From contig NZ_JBFEFG010000280.1 of the NCBI RefSeq assembly GCF_040718835.1, positions 620,001 through 684,000 on the forward strand: DNA of 64,000 bases, given 5' to 3'. This document shows, piece after piece, positions 7,998 to 16,649 of this stretch. The stretch's first letter is position 1, and every line of letters begins with the position of its first letter. The notes below the pieces were generated by a model, which saw only the letters and a program-made list of their open reading frames with translations, did not search any database and was not told the origin of the DNA. The DNA comes from Bremerella sp. JC817 (lineage in GTDB: Bacteria > Planctomycetota > Planctomycetia > Pirellulales > Pirellulaceae). A program made the position numbers and the translations under genes.

Positions 7998-9770
7998 TCA
8001 ATCTTTTGGCATCGGCGCCGGCTGATTCGATCCGCTAGCGGTGCTGGAGGGAATGATCAATTTCAGCGGGTCCTTCACGCTTGCCAGCGTCCCCCAGGTC
8101 GGCACCATGAAGCTTTGGCGCGGGGCAGGGGATCTCGATTGATTGTCGATCAGCACAAACACCGATGGGCCCAGAAACAACGCCAGGTGATCATCGAGCT
8201 GACGATGCGTCGGCGCGAAAACCACCGCACTGTCGACCTTCCCAAACTGGCCTTGCTGCAGCGTGTGATAGCCAATCACAAATGGCGGACTCCAACTTTC
8301 CGATGTGGATGCCATCAGGAACTCTTGCGCGCTAGGATAGGTTCCTTGTTTCAGCTTGTGCTGTTCGACCAGGCGAATCGCTCGCGTCAATTCCAGCCTC
8401 GAGTGATGATTCGACCAAACCATGGTCGCTTGTTGGCAATGATAGAAGGCCGCGGAGGTACTTACCCACGCGCTACGATCGACCAAAATTCCAGGGAACT
8501 TCGCATGTACCGAGTTGGCATAGCGATCGGACGTCGGCAGAAAGCCGGTGTTGGTTTGCTGCTGTAGCCGAGCAAATTGATTCGGGATGTTTTCCTGATA
8601 GATGATCCGCTCGGCCGCCATTCGATACCATGCTTTGAACTCGTTCGGCTTCACCTCGCTCATCGCCAGTTGATCGTCGATCGAACGAATCACCGCTTGG
8701 CTGAGGTCGCGTTTCAGATTGCGTCGGATCGCCCCGCTGAGGTCTCCCATATCGACGAGCATCTCTTGATACACGTTGTCTGGAACAGGACTGATGTGAC
8801 CGAGAAACGCTTGAAAGACGAGATACCGAAACGCTTCAATCTCGGCGAAGTCCATCGAGTCTTCGACCCGGGCATCGATTGACTGCTGCTGCATCAGCCC
8901 CAGCAATTGCAGATCAAGCAGGGCCGAGTCGACATCGTTGTCGAGCACTTCGACCAACGCATGAACGGCCGTGAACCGGGCAACGGCCGGGTTCCAGTGA
9001 CGATACTCTTGGCCGGCATCCAGCACGTTTCCGCGAAGCTTCTCGAACGCTTCTTGATGTCGATGGACGTACCTGCGGACCTGGTCGGTCTGGTCGAAGT
9101 TGGGCAGAAAGATCTTGAGCAGTTCGCTGTCGGTCGTCGAGATCGCGATCTTTCGCTCTGCCGCGTCTTGCTTCAGCTTGAGCACCCAATCTGGATTGGG
9201 ATCTTGCATCAACGAGATGATCAGCGAGTCGTGGACATGCGCCGCATCGTTCACCTGGCGAGGAGCGACCTCCTCTTGAGTTTCCAGGATCGCCAGATGC
9301 TTCTGACGTGTTTCTTTGAGTCGGTCGATCGCACGCATATCGGCCAGAAAGAACAACGCCCACACGACTGCCACGCTCAGAGGTCCTAAGACAATCATCT
9401 TCCAGGTCGTGCGACCACGGGCAGAACGTTCGCGTTTACCCTCTTCCGTTTGATGAGGCAGCAGACCGGTAATCGCGCCGACCAATGCACCGATCAAATA
9501 GCCGGCACAACTGCTGATCTGCATGACCTCGTAGGAGAACTGAATCATTCCCAGAGAAGAGAACACCATCGTCCAGGGCATTCCCGCTTGGGTGGCCCCG
9601 TGTTCGAAGACCATCATCGCGAAGCCGACCGGTACGATGGCTACCAAAGCAACCAGCAGAAACCCGCCCACCAGGTTCCATCGCATCTTTAGACAGAGGT
9701 TCGCCACGCCATACCCGACCACGCTCCAGGCAACGGCAAACATTGCCATCAAGATCAGGTAAGCACTCAT
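7998..9770 (-). CDS. Large hypothetical membrane-anchored protein
   Basis: 590 residues from the MSAYLILMAMF start at 9770 (an ATG 11 codons upstream is possible). Three or four transmembrane segments occupy the first 110 residues and another lies near 125-145; the remaining ~440 residues are soluble and mostly helical. No catalytic motif or known family was recognised. It stands alone between the reductase-like gene and a small-protein gene on the other strand. Confidence 0.6.
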   Translation of the reverse strand: MSAYLILMAMFAVAWSVVGYGVANLCLKMRWNLVGGFLLVALVAIVPVGFAMMVFEHGATQAGMPWTMVFSSLGMIQFSYEVMQISSCAGYLIGALVGAITGLLPHQTEEGKRERSARGRTTWKMIVLGPLSVAVVWALFFLADMRAIDRLKETRQKHLAILETQEEVAPRQVNDAAHVHDSLIISLMQDPNPDWVLKLKQDAAERKIAISTTDSELLKIFLPNFDQTDQVRRYVHRHQEAFEKLRGNVLDAGQEYRHWNPAVARFTAVHALVEVLDNDVDSALLDLQLLGLMQQQSIDARVEDSMDFAEIEAFRYLVFQAFLGHISPVPDNVYQEMLVDMGDLSGAIRRNLKRDLSQAVIRSIDDQLAMSEVKPNEFKAWYRMAAERIIYQENIPNQFARLQQQTNTGFLPTSDRYANSVHAKFPGILVDRSAWVSTSAAFYHCQQATMVWSNHHSRLELTRAIRLVEQHKLKQGTYPSAQEFLMASTSESWSPPFVIGYHTLQQGQFGKVDSAVVFAPTHRQLDDHLALFLGPSVFVLIDNQSRSPAPRQSFMVPTWGTLASVKDPLKLIIPSSTASGSNQPAPMPKD

Positions 9771-10083
9771 GGGGCATCGCGAACGAATAGGTGTGGGACT
9801 CAAGGCCTTCGGAACGTGAGGTGGCTATTTTGTAGCCATCTCGCTCGGTTATCTGCCAGGAGAAAAGACGTTAGCGAACTGGCAGTTCAAGACTTGAGTT
9901 AAGGGGTGTTAGTTCCGAATGTAGAGCATTTCTGCAGAACGGGCGAATGAAATTTCCGCGACTTTTTCTGTTTTAACCGCGAAGTTGTGCGATCGTTTTG
10001 TGGGGCTTTGCGTTCGAGGTGCCGATGGATTAAACCAGAACAATAGAGGCATTTCGTGGCATCCCGAAAGAAGGAAAAACACG
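9771..10083. other. Intergenic region between divergent genes
   Basis: About 310 bases separating the minus-strand membrane gene from the plus-strand small gene at 10084. A short GGCTA-ttttg-TAGCC hairpin lies at about 9822-9838, and AAGGA sits upstream of the right-hand gene. Promoters for both genes must lie here but none is clear. Confidence 0.45.
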
Positions 10084-10284
10084 ATGGAAGGTCTTCACGT
10101 CGATGGCTGCAAGAACGCCATGGTAGCTGCTCAGGAAGAATTCGATTCGACAATGAATCGCTACAAGTCGCAGCTTAAAGAAGCGACTTCCGCCGAGGCT
10201 GAAGAAGCGATCCAACAACAAATGCGACAGTGCGAAGCGCGCCATCGCGATTTGATTTCATCGCTGCAGCGATCGGTCTTTTAA
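10084..10284 (+). CDS. Small helical hypothetical protein
   Basis: 66 residues starting MEGLHVDGCKNAM. ATG at 10084 is chosen because AAGGA is about 10 bases upstream. It is charged and strongly helical (RYKSQLKEATSAEAEEAIQQQMRQCEARHRDLISSLQ), probably a coiled coil. It contains two Cys residues and no membrane segment. The family was not recognised. Confidence 0.6.
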   Translation: MEGLHVDGCKNAMVAAQEEFDSTMNRYKSQLKEATSAEAEEAIQQQMRQCEARHRDLISSLQRSVF

Positions 10285-10379
10285 AAAATCTATGGGAAGC
10301 ATCGGCCGGCTCTTCCGGCCGCATTCGGCTTCGCGTCGTCGTGAGATCTTCGCGTGATCGCCTAGGAGGATTGGTCTGG

Positions 10380-10478
10380 CTACTTCAGCCAGACGCGCCA
10401 GGCCCAGTACCCCGTCACAAAGAGTGAAGCAAAGGCATAGACGCAGCACGCTCCGCCGGAAAGGGTTGTTAGCAACAT
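10380..10478 (-). CDS. Putative 32-residue single-span membrane microprotein
   Basis: ATG at 10478 preceded by CGAGGTG about 5 bases upstream; it reads MLLTTLSGGACCVYAFASLF, then VTGYWAWRVWLK and a TAG stop. The single hydrophobic span ends in an aromatic/basic cap, a believable membrane microprotein. A GTCTGGCT-acttc-AGCCAGAC hairpin (10376-10396 region) straddles the stop codon. Evidence is only start context and residue pattern. Confidence 0.4.
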   Translation of the reverse strand: MLLTTLSGGACCVYAFASLFVTGYWAWRVWLK

Positions 10479-10833
10479 TGGGGCACCTCGTACGGGGATC
10501 GGGGTATGTCGATGGGTACGGAGCAGTTGGGGCTTGCTCACAGACTTTCAGAGACAACATTCCGTGATCCAGGTGACGTTAATTTTTGCCATTCGGGGGC
10601 TGTATCCGTCCTTTCTTGTCAAACTGAGTCCAGCACCTCCACCTTCGAGGGGATCCGATAGCGAAAGACCGATCAGCCGGCAGATTCGCTACCATCGGTA
10701 ACCCACATGTCGTCGTTCTGCTGGCGAACTTCGAAATTTCGACAACATTCACGATCGGAGGTCGAAACCTTACTAAGAGAATCCGTTGGATACCCCAACG
10801 GATTGATTTGGTTGACTTCGATCAGAGCTCGCA
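10479..10833. other. Intergenic region upstream of the DUF3592 operon
   Basis: 355 bases with no convincing gene. The notable element is the inverted repeat at 10781-10803, listed separately; the rest shows no clear signal. Confidence 0.5.
10781..10803 (+). promoter_or_regulatory. Perfect inverted repeat before the DUF3592 operon
   Basis: ATCCGTTGG-atacc-CCAACGGAT, a 9-bp perfect stem with a 5-base loop, 30 bases upstream of the first DUF3592 start. No T-run follows, so an operator or a leader hairpin is more likely than a terminator. Confidence 0.5.
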
Positions 10834-11367
10834 ATGGCCCGGCTGTTTCCTATCTTGTTTCTCATGATCTTCGTCGCCTTTGGCGTCGTTTTCCTGGGGT
10901 ATGGACTCGGTCAGATCTTTCAAGCGCATCAGGCAACCCAGTGGCCGATGGTCCAAGGCGAACTCATTTCGTCCGAGCTGAAATCGCACACCAATAAGAA
11001 TTCGCACTCGTGGAGGTGCGAGGTGCAATACGCTTATCAGGTAGAAGGCGTGTCTTATCGCGGCGACCGAATTGCGTTTGGCTACGATGGGACCAATCGC
11101 GAGCAACTACATGCTGACCTGCATCGTAAACTGAAAGCTGCCGAAGTCGTCGATGTCTATTACAACCCGGCCAATCCCAGCGAAAGCTGCCTGGTACCTG
11201 GGGTTCGCCGTTCGGCATTTCTGATGATCGTATTCGGGCTGGCTTGGCTTGGGTTGACCCTATCGATGATGACCTTGGTCGTGTGCGACGTGCCAGTACG
11301 AAAGTTCATCCAGCGACTAGAGCACTGGAATAGTCCTTCCGCTCAAATCTCTCGGTCGGTGAGGTAA
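10834..11367 (+). CDS. DUF3592 membrane protein (copy 1 of 4)
   Basis: 177 residues: an N-terminal transmembrane helix, an extracytoplasmic beta domain (WPMVQGELISSELK ... CEVQYAYQVEGVSYRGDRI ... VVDVYYNPANPSESCLVPG) and a C-terminal helix. This TM-beta-TM layout with the V-x-YYNP-x-x-P-x-x-S motif is DUF3592. Its function is unknown. It is the first of four tandem paralogues on the plus strand; the next starts 3 bases after its stop. Confidence 0.85.
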   Translation: MARLFPILFLMIFVAFGVVFLGYGLGQIFQAHQATQWPMVQGELISSELKSHTNKNSHSWRCEVQYAYQVEGVSYRGDRIAFGYDGTNREQLHADLHRKLKAAEVVDVYYNPANPSESCLVPGVRRSAFLMIVFGLAWLGLTLSMMTLVVCDVPVRKFIQRLEHWNSPSAQISRSVR

Positions 11368-11370
11368 GCC

Positions 11371-11886
11371 ATGACATCCGACATCATCGCCGCACTGATT
11401 CTTGTCCCCTTGAACCTGGGTGCCTTGTACGTCCTTGGCTATGGCCTGCGCGATCTCTACCGCGGCTGGCAATCGACCAGGTACGAGCGGGCGCCTGGCA
11501 AGTTGATTCAGTCCGAAGTGAAAGAGACGGTTCAAAAAAATCGGAAGTCGTCGCGAACTGTCCATCAGGTCGAACTGAAGTACGAATACATGGCCGGCGG
11601 CCGACCTTACGAAGGAACCGTGATCGCCCCCAGCTATTGCCCTACGCAAGATCGGCAGGATCATGAAGATTTGCTCGAGTGGTTGAAGTCGACGCCTCAG
11701 TTCACGGTCTTTTACGATCCGGTCGTTCCTGAGCGAAGCGTGTTGATTCCGGGCGTCGATCGTGGAATGCTTTCTCAGATTGCGATAGGTGTCCTTTTGC
11801 TTTCGATCACCTTGGGGATTGCTATCGGCTATTTCCTGATTGCTGCTGGTGACCCAGGACTGGTGCATGACCTGGTCGTGCACTAG
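11371..11886 (+). CDS. DUF3592 membrane protein (copy 2 of 4)
   Basis: 171 residues, same layout: TM helix with GYGLRDLYRGWQSTRYERAPGKLIQSEVKE, a beta domain with VELKYEYMAGGRPYEG, the motif FTVFYDPVVPERSVLIPG, then a C-terminal TM. YNP is changed to YDP. It sits 3 bases behind copy 1 and 12 bases before copy 3. Confidence 0.82.
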   Translation: MTSDIIAALILVPLNLGALYVLGYGLRDLYRGWQSTRYERAPGKLIQSEVKETVQKNRKSSRTVHQVELKYEYMAGGRPYEGTVIAPSYCPTQDRQDHEDLLEWLKSTPQFTVFYDPVVPERSVLIPGVDRGMLSQIAIGVLLLSITLGIAIGYFLIAAGDPGLVHDLVVH

Positions 11887-11898
11887 CGAAGCTACTTC

Positions 11899-12399
11899 AT
11901 GAATATCTATGTCAAGGTTTTGTTTTTTGCTCTGGTGCTCATTGGAGTCGCCATCTTGAGCTATGGCATGATCGACGTGGTCCAAGGCTACTCAGCCGAA
12001 AAATGGCCGACCGCCAAGGGAGACATTGTTGATGCTCGGCTCCGTTCGTTCGCCAGCGGCAAAGGGGGCACACGATTCGAAGCGAAGGTGAAGTACACCT
12101 ATCAAGTCAACGGTGCCAACTACGAAGGAGAGCGGATTGGGTTTGGCTATGGAGTTACCGATAGCCAAGAGCTTCCGCAAAAGATCGTCAACAAATTGAA
12201 GTCGGGCAAACAGGTCGAAGTGCGCTACAACCCGAAACGGCCCGAGGATTCGGCGTTGATCCCCGGCGTCTTTAGCGGTGTCCGCTTCAACATCCTGGCA
12301 GGGATCTTGTGGATTGTCTTCTCGCTGGGGGGAGCGATTTTAATCAGCAATCGTCGCAGTCGAGACAGCCTTCCGGCGCGGATCACGGTGATCGAATAA
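11899..12399 (+). CDS. DUF3592 membrane protein (copy 3 of 4)
   Basis: 166 residues. IDVVQGYSAEKWPTAKGDIV, FEAKVKYTYQVNGANYEGERIGFGYG and VEVRYNPKRPEDSALIPG closely match copy 1. A terminal TM and a short basic tail follow. The TAA stop overlaps the next ATG by one base (TAATG). Confidence 0.85.
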   Translation: MNIYVKVLFFALVLIGVAILSYGMIDVVQGYSAEKWPTAKGDIVDARLRSFASGKGGTRFEAKVKYTYQVNGANYEGERIGFGYGVTDSQELPQKIVNKLKSGKQVEVRYNPKRPEDSALIPGVFSGVRFNILAGILWIVFSLGGAILISNRRSRDSLPARITVIE

Positions 12400-12920
12400 T
12401 GTTTGATTTCTGGTTGCCGGCGGCGATGCTGGCGTTCTTCAACCTGATCGGAATACTGCTGCTGGTGGCCGGCATTCGCGAGCTGCATCTGGCCTGGCGA
12501 TCACGTCGCTGGGAAGAGACCGTCGCCACGATCGAAGAGAGTTCACTCGACCCCTGCAAACGCAAGACAAAGCATGGCGAAGAAGTCATCTACCTGGTGA
12601 AGCTGCAATATCACTACCAGGACAGGGCAGGGGACCAACACACGGGAAACCGCATCTCGTTTAGTTACCATCCGACCAAACAAATCGAAGACCACCAAGA
12701 GCTGTGCGACATCCTACAACCAGGACGAAAAGTCCAGGTCTACTACAATCCGAGCCGACCAGATCAATGCACCTTAGTGGGTGGTGTCGAGCACGGATCC
12801 TTCTCAAGCATCATAATCGCGCTGATGTGGCTCTCGATGAGCATCTCCATTCCGTTGATGACGTATTGGCCCGATTTTTCCGACCAATTGTTAGTCCGCA
12901 GCATGAAGGTGATGCCGTAA
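12399..12920 (+). CDS. DUF3592 membrane protein (copy 4 of 4)
   Basis: 173 residues from the TAATG-coupled ATG. N-terminal TM (MLAFFNLIGILLLVAGI), RELHLAWRSRRWEETVATIEES, LVKLQYHYQDRAGDQHTGNRI, KVQVYYNPSRPDQCTLVGG, then a C-terminal TM. It is the most divergent copy, with an enlarged loop between the first two strands. Tight spacing throughout says the four proteins are made together. Confidence 0.82.
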   Translation: MFDFWLPAAMLAFFNLIGILLLVAGIRELHLAWRSRRWEETVATIEESSLDPCKRKTKHGEEVIYLVKLQYHYQDRAGDQHTGNRISFSYHPTKQIEDHQELCDILQPGRKVQVYYNPSRPDQCTLVGGVEHGSFSSIIIALMWLSMSISIPLMTYWPDFSDQLLVRSMKVMP

Positions 12921-13088
12921 AATGTAGTTAGTGGATGGACGACAATTTCGATTCGATCACCATCCCGACGACGTTAATCCAATGCTACAATGCAGGTACG
13001 GCGACGGCAGGTACCGGTCGATCGGAAGCGACCATCCGTTTTGCGGTCTCACTCCCGTCTTTACGACCCTTCGGGAAGGAACACTATC

Positions 13089-13952
13089 ATGATTCGCAGC
13101 GCACTATTGGCCCTCGACAATTCTCCCTCCAGCCAAACCGCGCTGGACATGGCCATCGCGTTTTGCCAGCGCTACGCGGCACAGAATGACGGCCGCACCG
13201 ACGCGATTCATCTGTCAGGCGTTGCCGTGGTCGACATCCCTGGCATCAAGGCACCTACCAGCGTTCCGATCGGAGCCGGCGCGTACAAGAAGCATCGCGA
13301 CGACACGCTGATCAAAGAAGCGGAAGAACGTGCCGAACAGATTCTGAAGGATTTCGAAGATCGTTGCAGCTCGACCGGCATTCCATTCACCGCGATCCGT
13401 AGCGAAGGTCTGCCTTACGAACAAATCGAAAGCCAGGCCCTCAGCCACGACGTTGTCCTGATCGGTCGCGATACCAACTTCCATTACGAAACCAGCGAAG
13501 ACGTCGGAGCCACCGTTCGCAAGTTGCTGATTGACAACGCCCGTCCGGTGATTGTCTATCCTGAGCAGATGCCGGATAACCATCGCGTGGTGATCGCCTA
13601 CGACGGAAGCAATCCCGCAGCCCACGCCCTGCAGATGTGGACCTTGCTCGAAATTCGTGGCCCACAGACCGAAATTCACGTCGTGAGCATCAGTGGCGAA
13701 GAAGAGAAGGCTCAAACGCGTCTGGCACAAGCCGACAAGTTCCTGAAGTTCCATGGGCTGAATGCTCAACTGCACTACGTTCCTAAGACAGGTCGCGTGG
13801 TCGACCTGTTGGCCGAGAAGGTCAAGGAACTGAGCCCACGCATGGTTGTGCTGGGGGCCTATGGCCGAGGTGGCTTCAAAGAAACATTGTTCGGTTCTTC
13901 GACCAACCAGATGTTAGAAACGGCCGGTTGCCCGTTGTTCCTCTACAAATAG
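13089..13952 (+). CDS. Tandem-domain universal stress protein
   Basis: 287 residues from ATG at 13089 (GGAAGGA upstream). Two Usp domains: residues 1-150 and about 155-287. The second carries a complete nucleotide-binding motif (GAYGRGGFKETLFGSST, G-x2-G-x9-G-S/T); the first has degenerated (GRDTNFHYETSEDVGATV). These cytosolic alpha/beta proteins bind ATP and accumulate in stress or growth arrest; the exact role of this one is unknown. A strong terminator follows. Confidence 0.9.
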   Translation: MIRSALLALDNSPSSQTALDMAIAFCQRYAAQNDGRTDAIHLSGVAVVDIPGIKAPTSVPIGAGAYKKHRDDTLIKEAEERAEQILKDFEDRCSSTGIPFTAIRSEGLPYEQIESQALSHDVVLIGRDTNFHYETSEDVGATVRKLLIDNARPVIVYPEQMPDNHRVVIAYDGSNPAAHALQMWTLLEIRGPQTEIHVVSISGEEEKAQTRLAQADKFLKFHGLNAQLHYVPKTGRVVDLLAEKVKELSPRMVVLGAYGRGGFKETLFGSSTNQMLETAGCPLFLYK

Positions 13953-13979
13953 AGTTCAACCAGCATCTTGAAAATCATC

Positions 13980-14026
13980 GACGGATATCACCTGCTTCTG
14001 GGCTGGTGGTATCCGTCTTTTTCTTT
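13980..14026 (+). terminator. Terminator of the universal stress protein gene
   Basis: GACGGATATCACC ... GGTGGTATCCGTC stem (one mismatch) followed by TTTTTCTTT, 28 bases past the stop at 13952. Confidence 0.88.
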
Positions 14027-14173
14027 GGTACATCGCGATTTCCGCGGCAAAATGACCAATGCCCGTGGTTTCTCGGCGAATAACGGCCTGCTGGGATCGA
14101 TCCCGAACATGATCCCGCCTAGGCTCTTGTACCGACCACGATGATTGCTTCTTTGATTTCAGGAGACCGATTG

Positions 14174-14383
14174 ATGCCTTTGAAAAAGCACCTGGCGCGC
14201 CGCTCTGGCAAAATCAGCACAGGAACCTTGCTCATGATGGCAGGGGCCTCCGACGTGCTGATGGCCGGCATCATGTGGATAATCATGGGTCAGGGAGACA
14301 TGATCTTCAGCATTGTTTTTGGCGTCATGGCCCTGTCAGGTCTCGGTCTGGTCGGCTTCGGAGCCCTGCAAAACCTGCGGTAG
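14174..14383 (+). CDS. Small two-span membrane protein
   Basis: 69 residues starting MPLKKHLARRSGK at the ATG behind AGGAGA. A basic N-terminus precedes two hydrophobic helices (LLMMAGASDVLMAGIMWIIM; IVFGVMALSGLGLVGFGAL). The family was not recognised. Its codons for MWII happen to contain a perfect DnaA 9-mer (14274-14282 on the minus strand). Confidence 0.65.
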   Translation: MPLKKHLARRSGKISTGTLLMMAGASDVLMAGIMWIIMGQGDMIFSIVFGVMALSGLGLVGFGALQNLR

Positions 14384-14445
14384 GGGACTCGATTCTCGTC
14401 AACGCCGCGGTCAGATACTAAACTGGGAAGTAATGGAAAACGTCG

Positions 14446-15390
14446 ATGTCCCGTTTTCCGGCCCGATCTATCGATTCCCAGGGGACCGATCGCTTGAGTT
14501 CCTCCACTCGAACCGTAGCTGCCAACGCCTCGCCCAACTCGATCATGACCCGCGTTTTCGTGGTGGTTTTGATCGGGCTGGTCATCTTGTTCGTTGCCTT
14601 CCTGGTCATCCTCAGCACATCGAGTCATTCCGGTCAGCAGTTCTCGGCTGATGGCTTCGAGCGGCGGAAGTTCAGCTATTTCGAGATCCTCGGCTACCGA
14701 CTGACCGCGACCGAGTACTTCAATAACACCGGGAATCTCGAGAACGATCTGGTCAAACAGAAGTGGATTACTTCGTCCGGCAAAGCGAAAAAGACCGACT
14801 GGGTCACGGTCAGCCATACGATGCATGGTCACACCTATGTCAGCGATGCCAACATCCTGGTGAGCTACCTCGACATGAGTCAGCCAAACTCAGTCATCAA
14901 CCTGGCTCGGTGGAGTCGAGCAAACCCAGGTTACGCTTCGTTGATGTGGTCCGAGATCCAGAAAATGGCCGAAGGGAACATGTATCTGCTGGTTCCTGAC
15001 ATCATTCACCACATGGTCTCCCTGAGTCAGCAGGACGACAATCCGATCAAGCAGCCTACCTTGAAAGAGGATGAATCGGGCTACGACGAGCCGATCTCGG
15101 ACATGTCGAATGAAGCCAAGGCTGAAGCGACCCGCAAGCAGGAAGAAATCGGCAAGGCGAGCCTGAATCCATTTCTGATCGAGCTTTACTTGAAGGCAGG
15201 CAAAGCAGCTCAAGACGCTCAAGAGGACGCTCGAGCTCGTTTCTGTTTCGAGCAAGTCCTGCGGCTCTCGCCCGATTCCGCCGAAGCCAAGTCGGCACTC
15301 GATCAGCTTCCCCCAGCTCCTGAAAAGGATGAGGCCGAGACGCCTGAACCGGCAGCCGAGGTCTCGTCCGAAGAAGAAACCAATCTTTGA
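14446..15390 (+). CDS. Membrane-anchored TPR-like hypothetical protein
   Basis: 314 residues from ATG at 14446; ATG at 14545, just before the transmembrane segment VFVVVLIGLVILFVAFLVIL, is an alternative. The soluble part ends in a helical repeat (LIELYLKAGKAAQDAQEDARARFCFEQVLRLSPDSAEAKSAL) that looks like a TPR, then a Glu/Pro-rich tail. Its stop overlaps the start of the cysteine desulfurase (TTGA), so the two are probably co-translated. Function unknown. Confidence 0.65.
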   Translation: MSRFPARSIDSQGTDRLSSSTRTVAANASPNSIMTRVFVVVLIGLVILFVAFLVILSTSSHSGQQFSADGFERRKFSYFEILGYRLTATEYFNNTGNLENDLVKQKWITSSGKAKKTDWVTVSHTMHGHTYVSDANILVSYLDMSQPNSVINLARWSRANPGYASLMWSEIQKMAEGNMYLLVPDIIHHMVSLSQQDDNPIKQPTLKEDESGYDEPISDMSNEAKAEATRKQEEIGKASLNPFLIELYLKAGKAAQDAQEDARARFCFEQVLRLSPDSAEAKSALDQLPPAPEKDEAETPEPAAEVSSEEETNL

Positions 15391-16535
15391 TTTACGTCGA
15401 CAACAATGCGACCACGCCGATGGCGGTCGAAGTCGCGGAAGCCTTGAGCCAGGCCTATCAGTCTGCTTTCTTGAACCCTGCCAGCCAGCACCAGGCAGGG
15501 CAGAAGGCTCGTCGGCGGCTCGATGACACGCGAGAAAGTATTCTCAATTTAGTCGGCGGCGAGATCACACGATTTGCCAGCGATCGGCTTGTTTTCACCA
15601 GTGGTGGAACCGAAGCAAACAACCTCGCTTTGTTTGGTTTGGGCGGGGATATGCCCGGTCAGGTCGTCATTTCGGCGGTCGAGCATCCTTCCATTCGCGA
15701 AGCGGCCGAGCATCTGGTCAAGCAGGGGCAATCGATCGAGGTCTTGCCGGTCGATTCGGCAGGGGTCGTTCAAATCGATGCCCTACGTCAGGCCTTGGCT
15801 CAACCGACGCGACTGGTCAGCGTGATGCTGGGTAATAACGAGACCGGCGTACTCCAACCGATCGCCGAAATTGCCCAGATTTGCCGAGAGAATGGGGTTC
15901 CGTTGCATGTCGACGCAGTTCAGGCGGTCGGCAAGATACCGGTGAACTTCCGAGAACTGGGGGCGTCGGCCATGACGATCACGCCGCACAAGTTCCATGG
16001 CCCGCGAGGGATCGGAGCCCTCGTGCTGGACGATCGTGTGAAGCTGAATCCGGCGATGTTCGGCGGAGCACAGCAGTTGGCGATGCGGCCCGGGACTGAA
16101 AGTGTCGAGCTGGCGATCGGTTTCGAGGTCGCCCTGCGACTGGCGGTCGAAAGTCAGGCCGAGGCGGAACCAAGGATGCGAGAGCTACGCGATCGCCTGG
16201 AAATGATGCTGAGAGAACTACTTGGCCCGGAAACCATCACGATTAACGGTCTGGACGCCCCGCGATTACCCCATACCTCGAACGTGTCATTTTCAGGAAT
16301 CGATCGGCAAGCGCTGGTCATGGCTTTGGACATGGCGGCGGTCGCCTGCAGCACCGGTTCGGCGTGTGCTAGCGGGTCGTCGGAACCTTCCCCCACGCTG
16401 CTAGCCAGCGGGGCCGATCCGTCGATCATTTCCAGTTCGATTCGCTTAAGTTTGAGTCGCTTCACGACGCAGGCGGAAGTCGACGAAGTCGCAAGCCGCA
16501 TCCTCAATTGTATCAATAGGTTACGCCGATCGTAA
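15387..16535 (+). CDS. Cysteine desulfurase (NifS/IscS family)
   Basis: 382 residues with a TTG start overlapping the previous stop by four bases. A fold type I PLP enzyme that releases sulfur from cysteine for Fe-S clusters and thio-cofactors. Visible: VDNNATTPM start, TSGGTEANNLAL, HVDAVQAVGK, the PLP lysine in TPHKFHGPRG and the sulfur-accepting Cys in STGSACASGSSEPS. Length and motifs are full. No scaffold gene is adjacent; it sits directly upstream of dnaA. Confidence 0.93.
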   Translation: MIYVDNNATTPMAVEVAEALSQAYQSAFLNPASQHQAGQKARRRLDDTRESILNLVGGEITRFASDRLVFTSGGTEANNLALFGLGGDMPGQVVISAVEHPSIREAAEHLVKQGQSIEVLPVDSAGVVQIDALRQALAQPTRLVSVMLGNNETGVLQPIAEIAQICRENGVPLHVDAVQAVGKIPVNFRELGASAMTITPHKFHGPRGIGALVLDDRVKLNPAMFGGAQQLAMRPGTESVELAIGFEVALRLAVESQAEAEPRMRELRDRLEMMLRELLGPETITINGLDAPRLPHTSNVSFSGIDRQALVMALDMAAVACSTGSACASGSSEPSPTLLASGADPSIISSSIRLSLSRFTTQAEVDEVASRILNCINRLRRS

Positions 16536-16561
16536 AACCGCAAAGAATCGCCCACCATGGC

Positions 16562-16590
16562 TAGTTTTCGCTGTGGAAAACCTCTATAAT
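16562..16590 (+). promoter_or_regulatory. Candidate dnaA promoter with a DnaA-box-like site
   Basis: A perfect -10 TATAAT at 16585-16590 lies about 60 bases before the dnaA GTG. Overlapping the spacer is TGTGGAAAA (16572-16580), one base off the DnaA box TGTGGATAA, itself in an inverted repeat GTTTTC-gctgtg-GAAAAC. The layout suggests self-regulation by DnaA. The -35 element is weak. Confidence 0.5.
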
Positions 16591-16649
16591 CGTGGCTTGG
16601 TTAACTGGTTGTCTGACAGACACTTCGGCAAACGAGCGACGGAGTTTGG

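Noticed and set aside
14274..14282. Perfect DnaA box TGTGGATAA 3.8 kb from oriC
   Set aside because: It lies inside codons of a small membrane gene, is isolated, and one exact match in 64 kb is near chance expectation.
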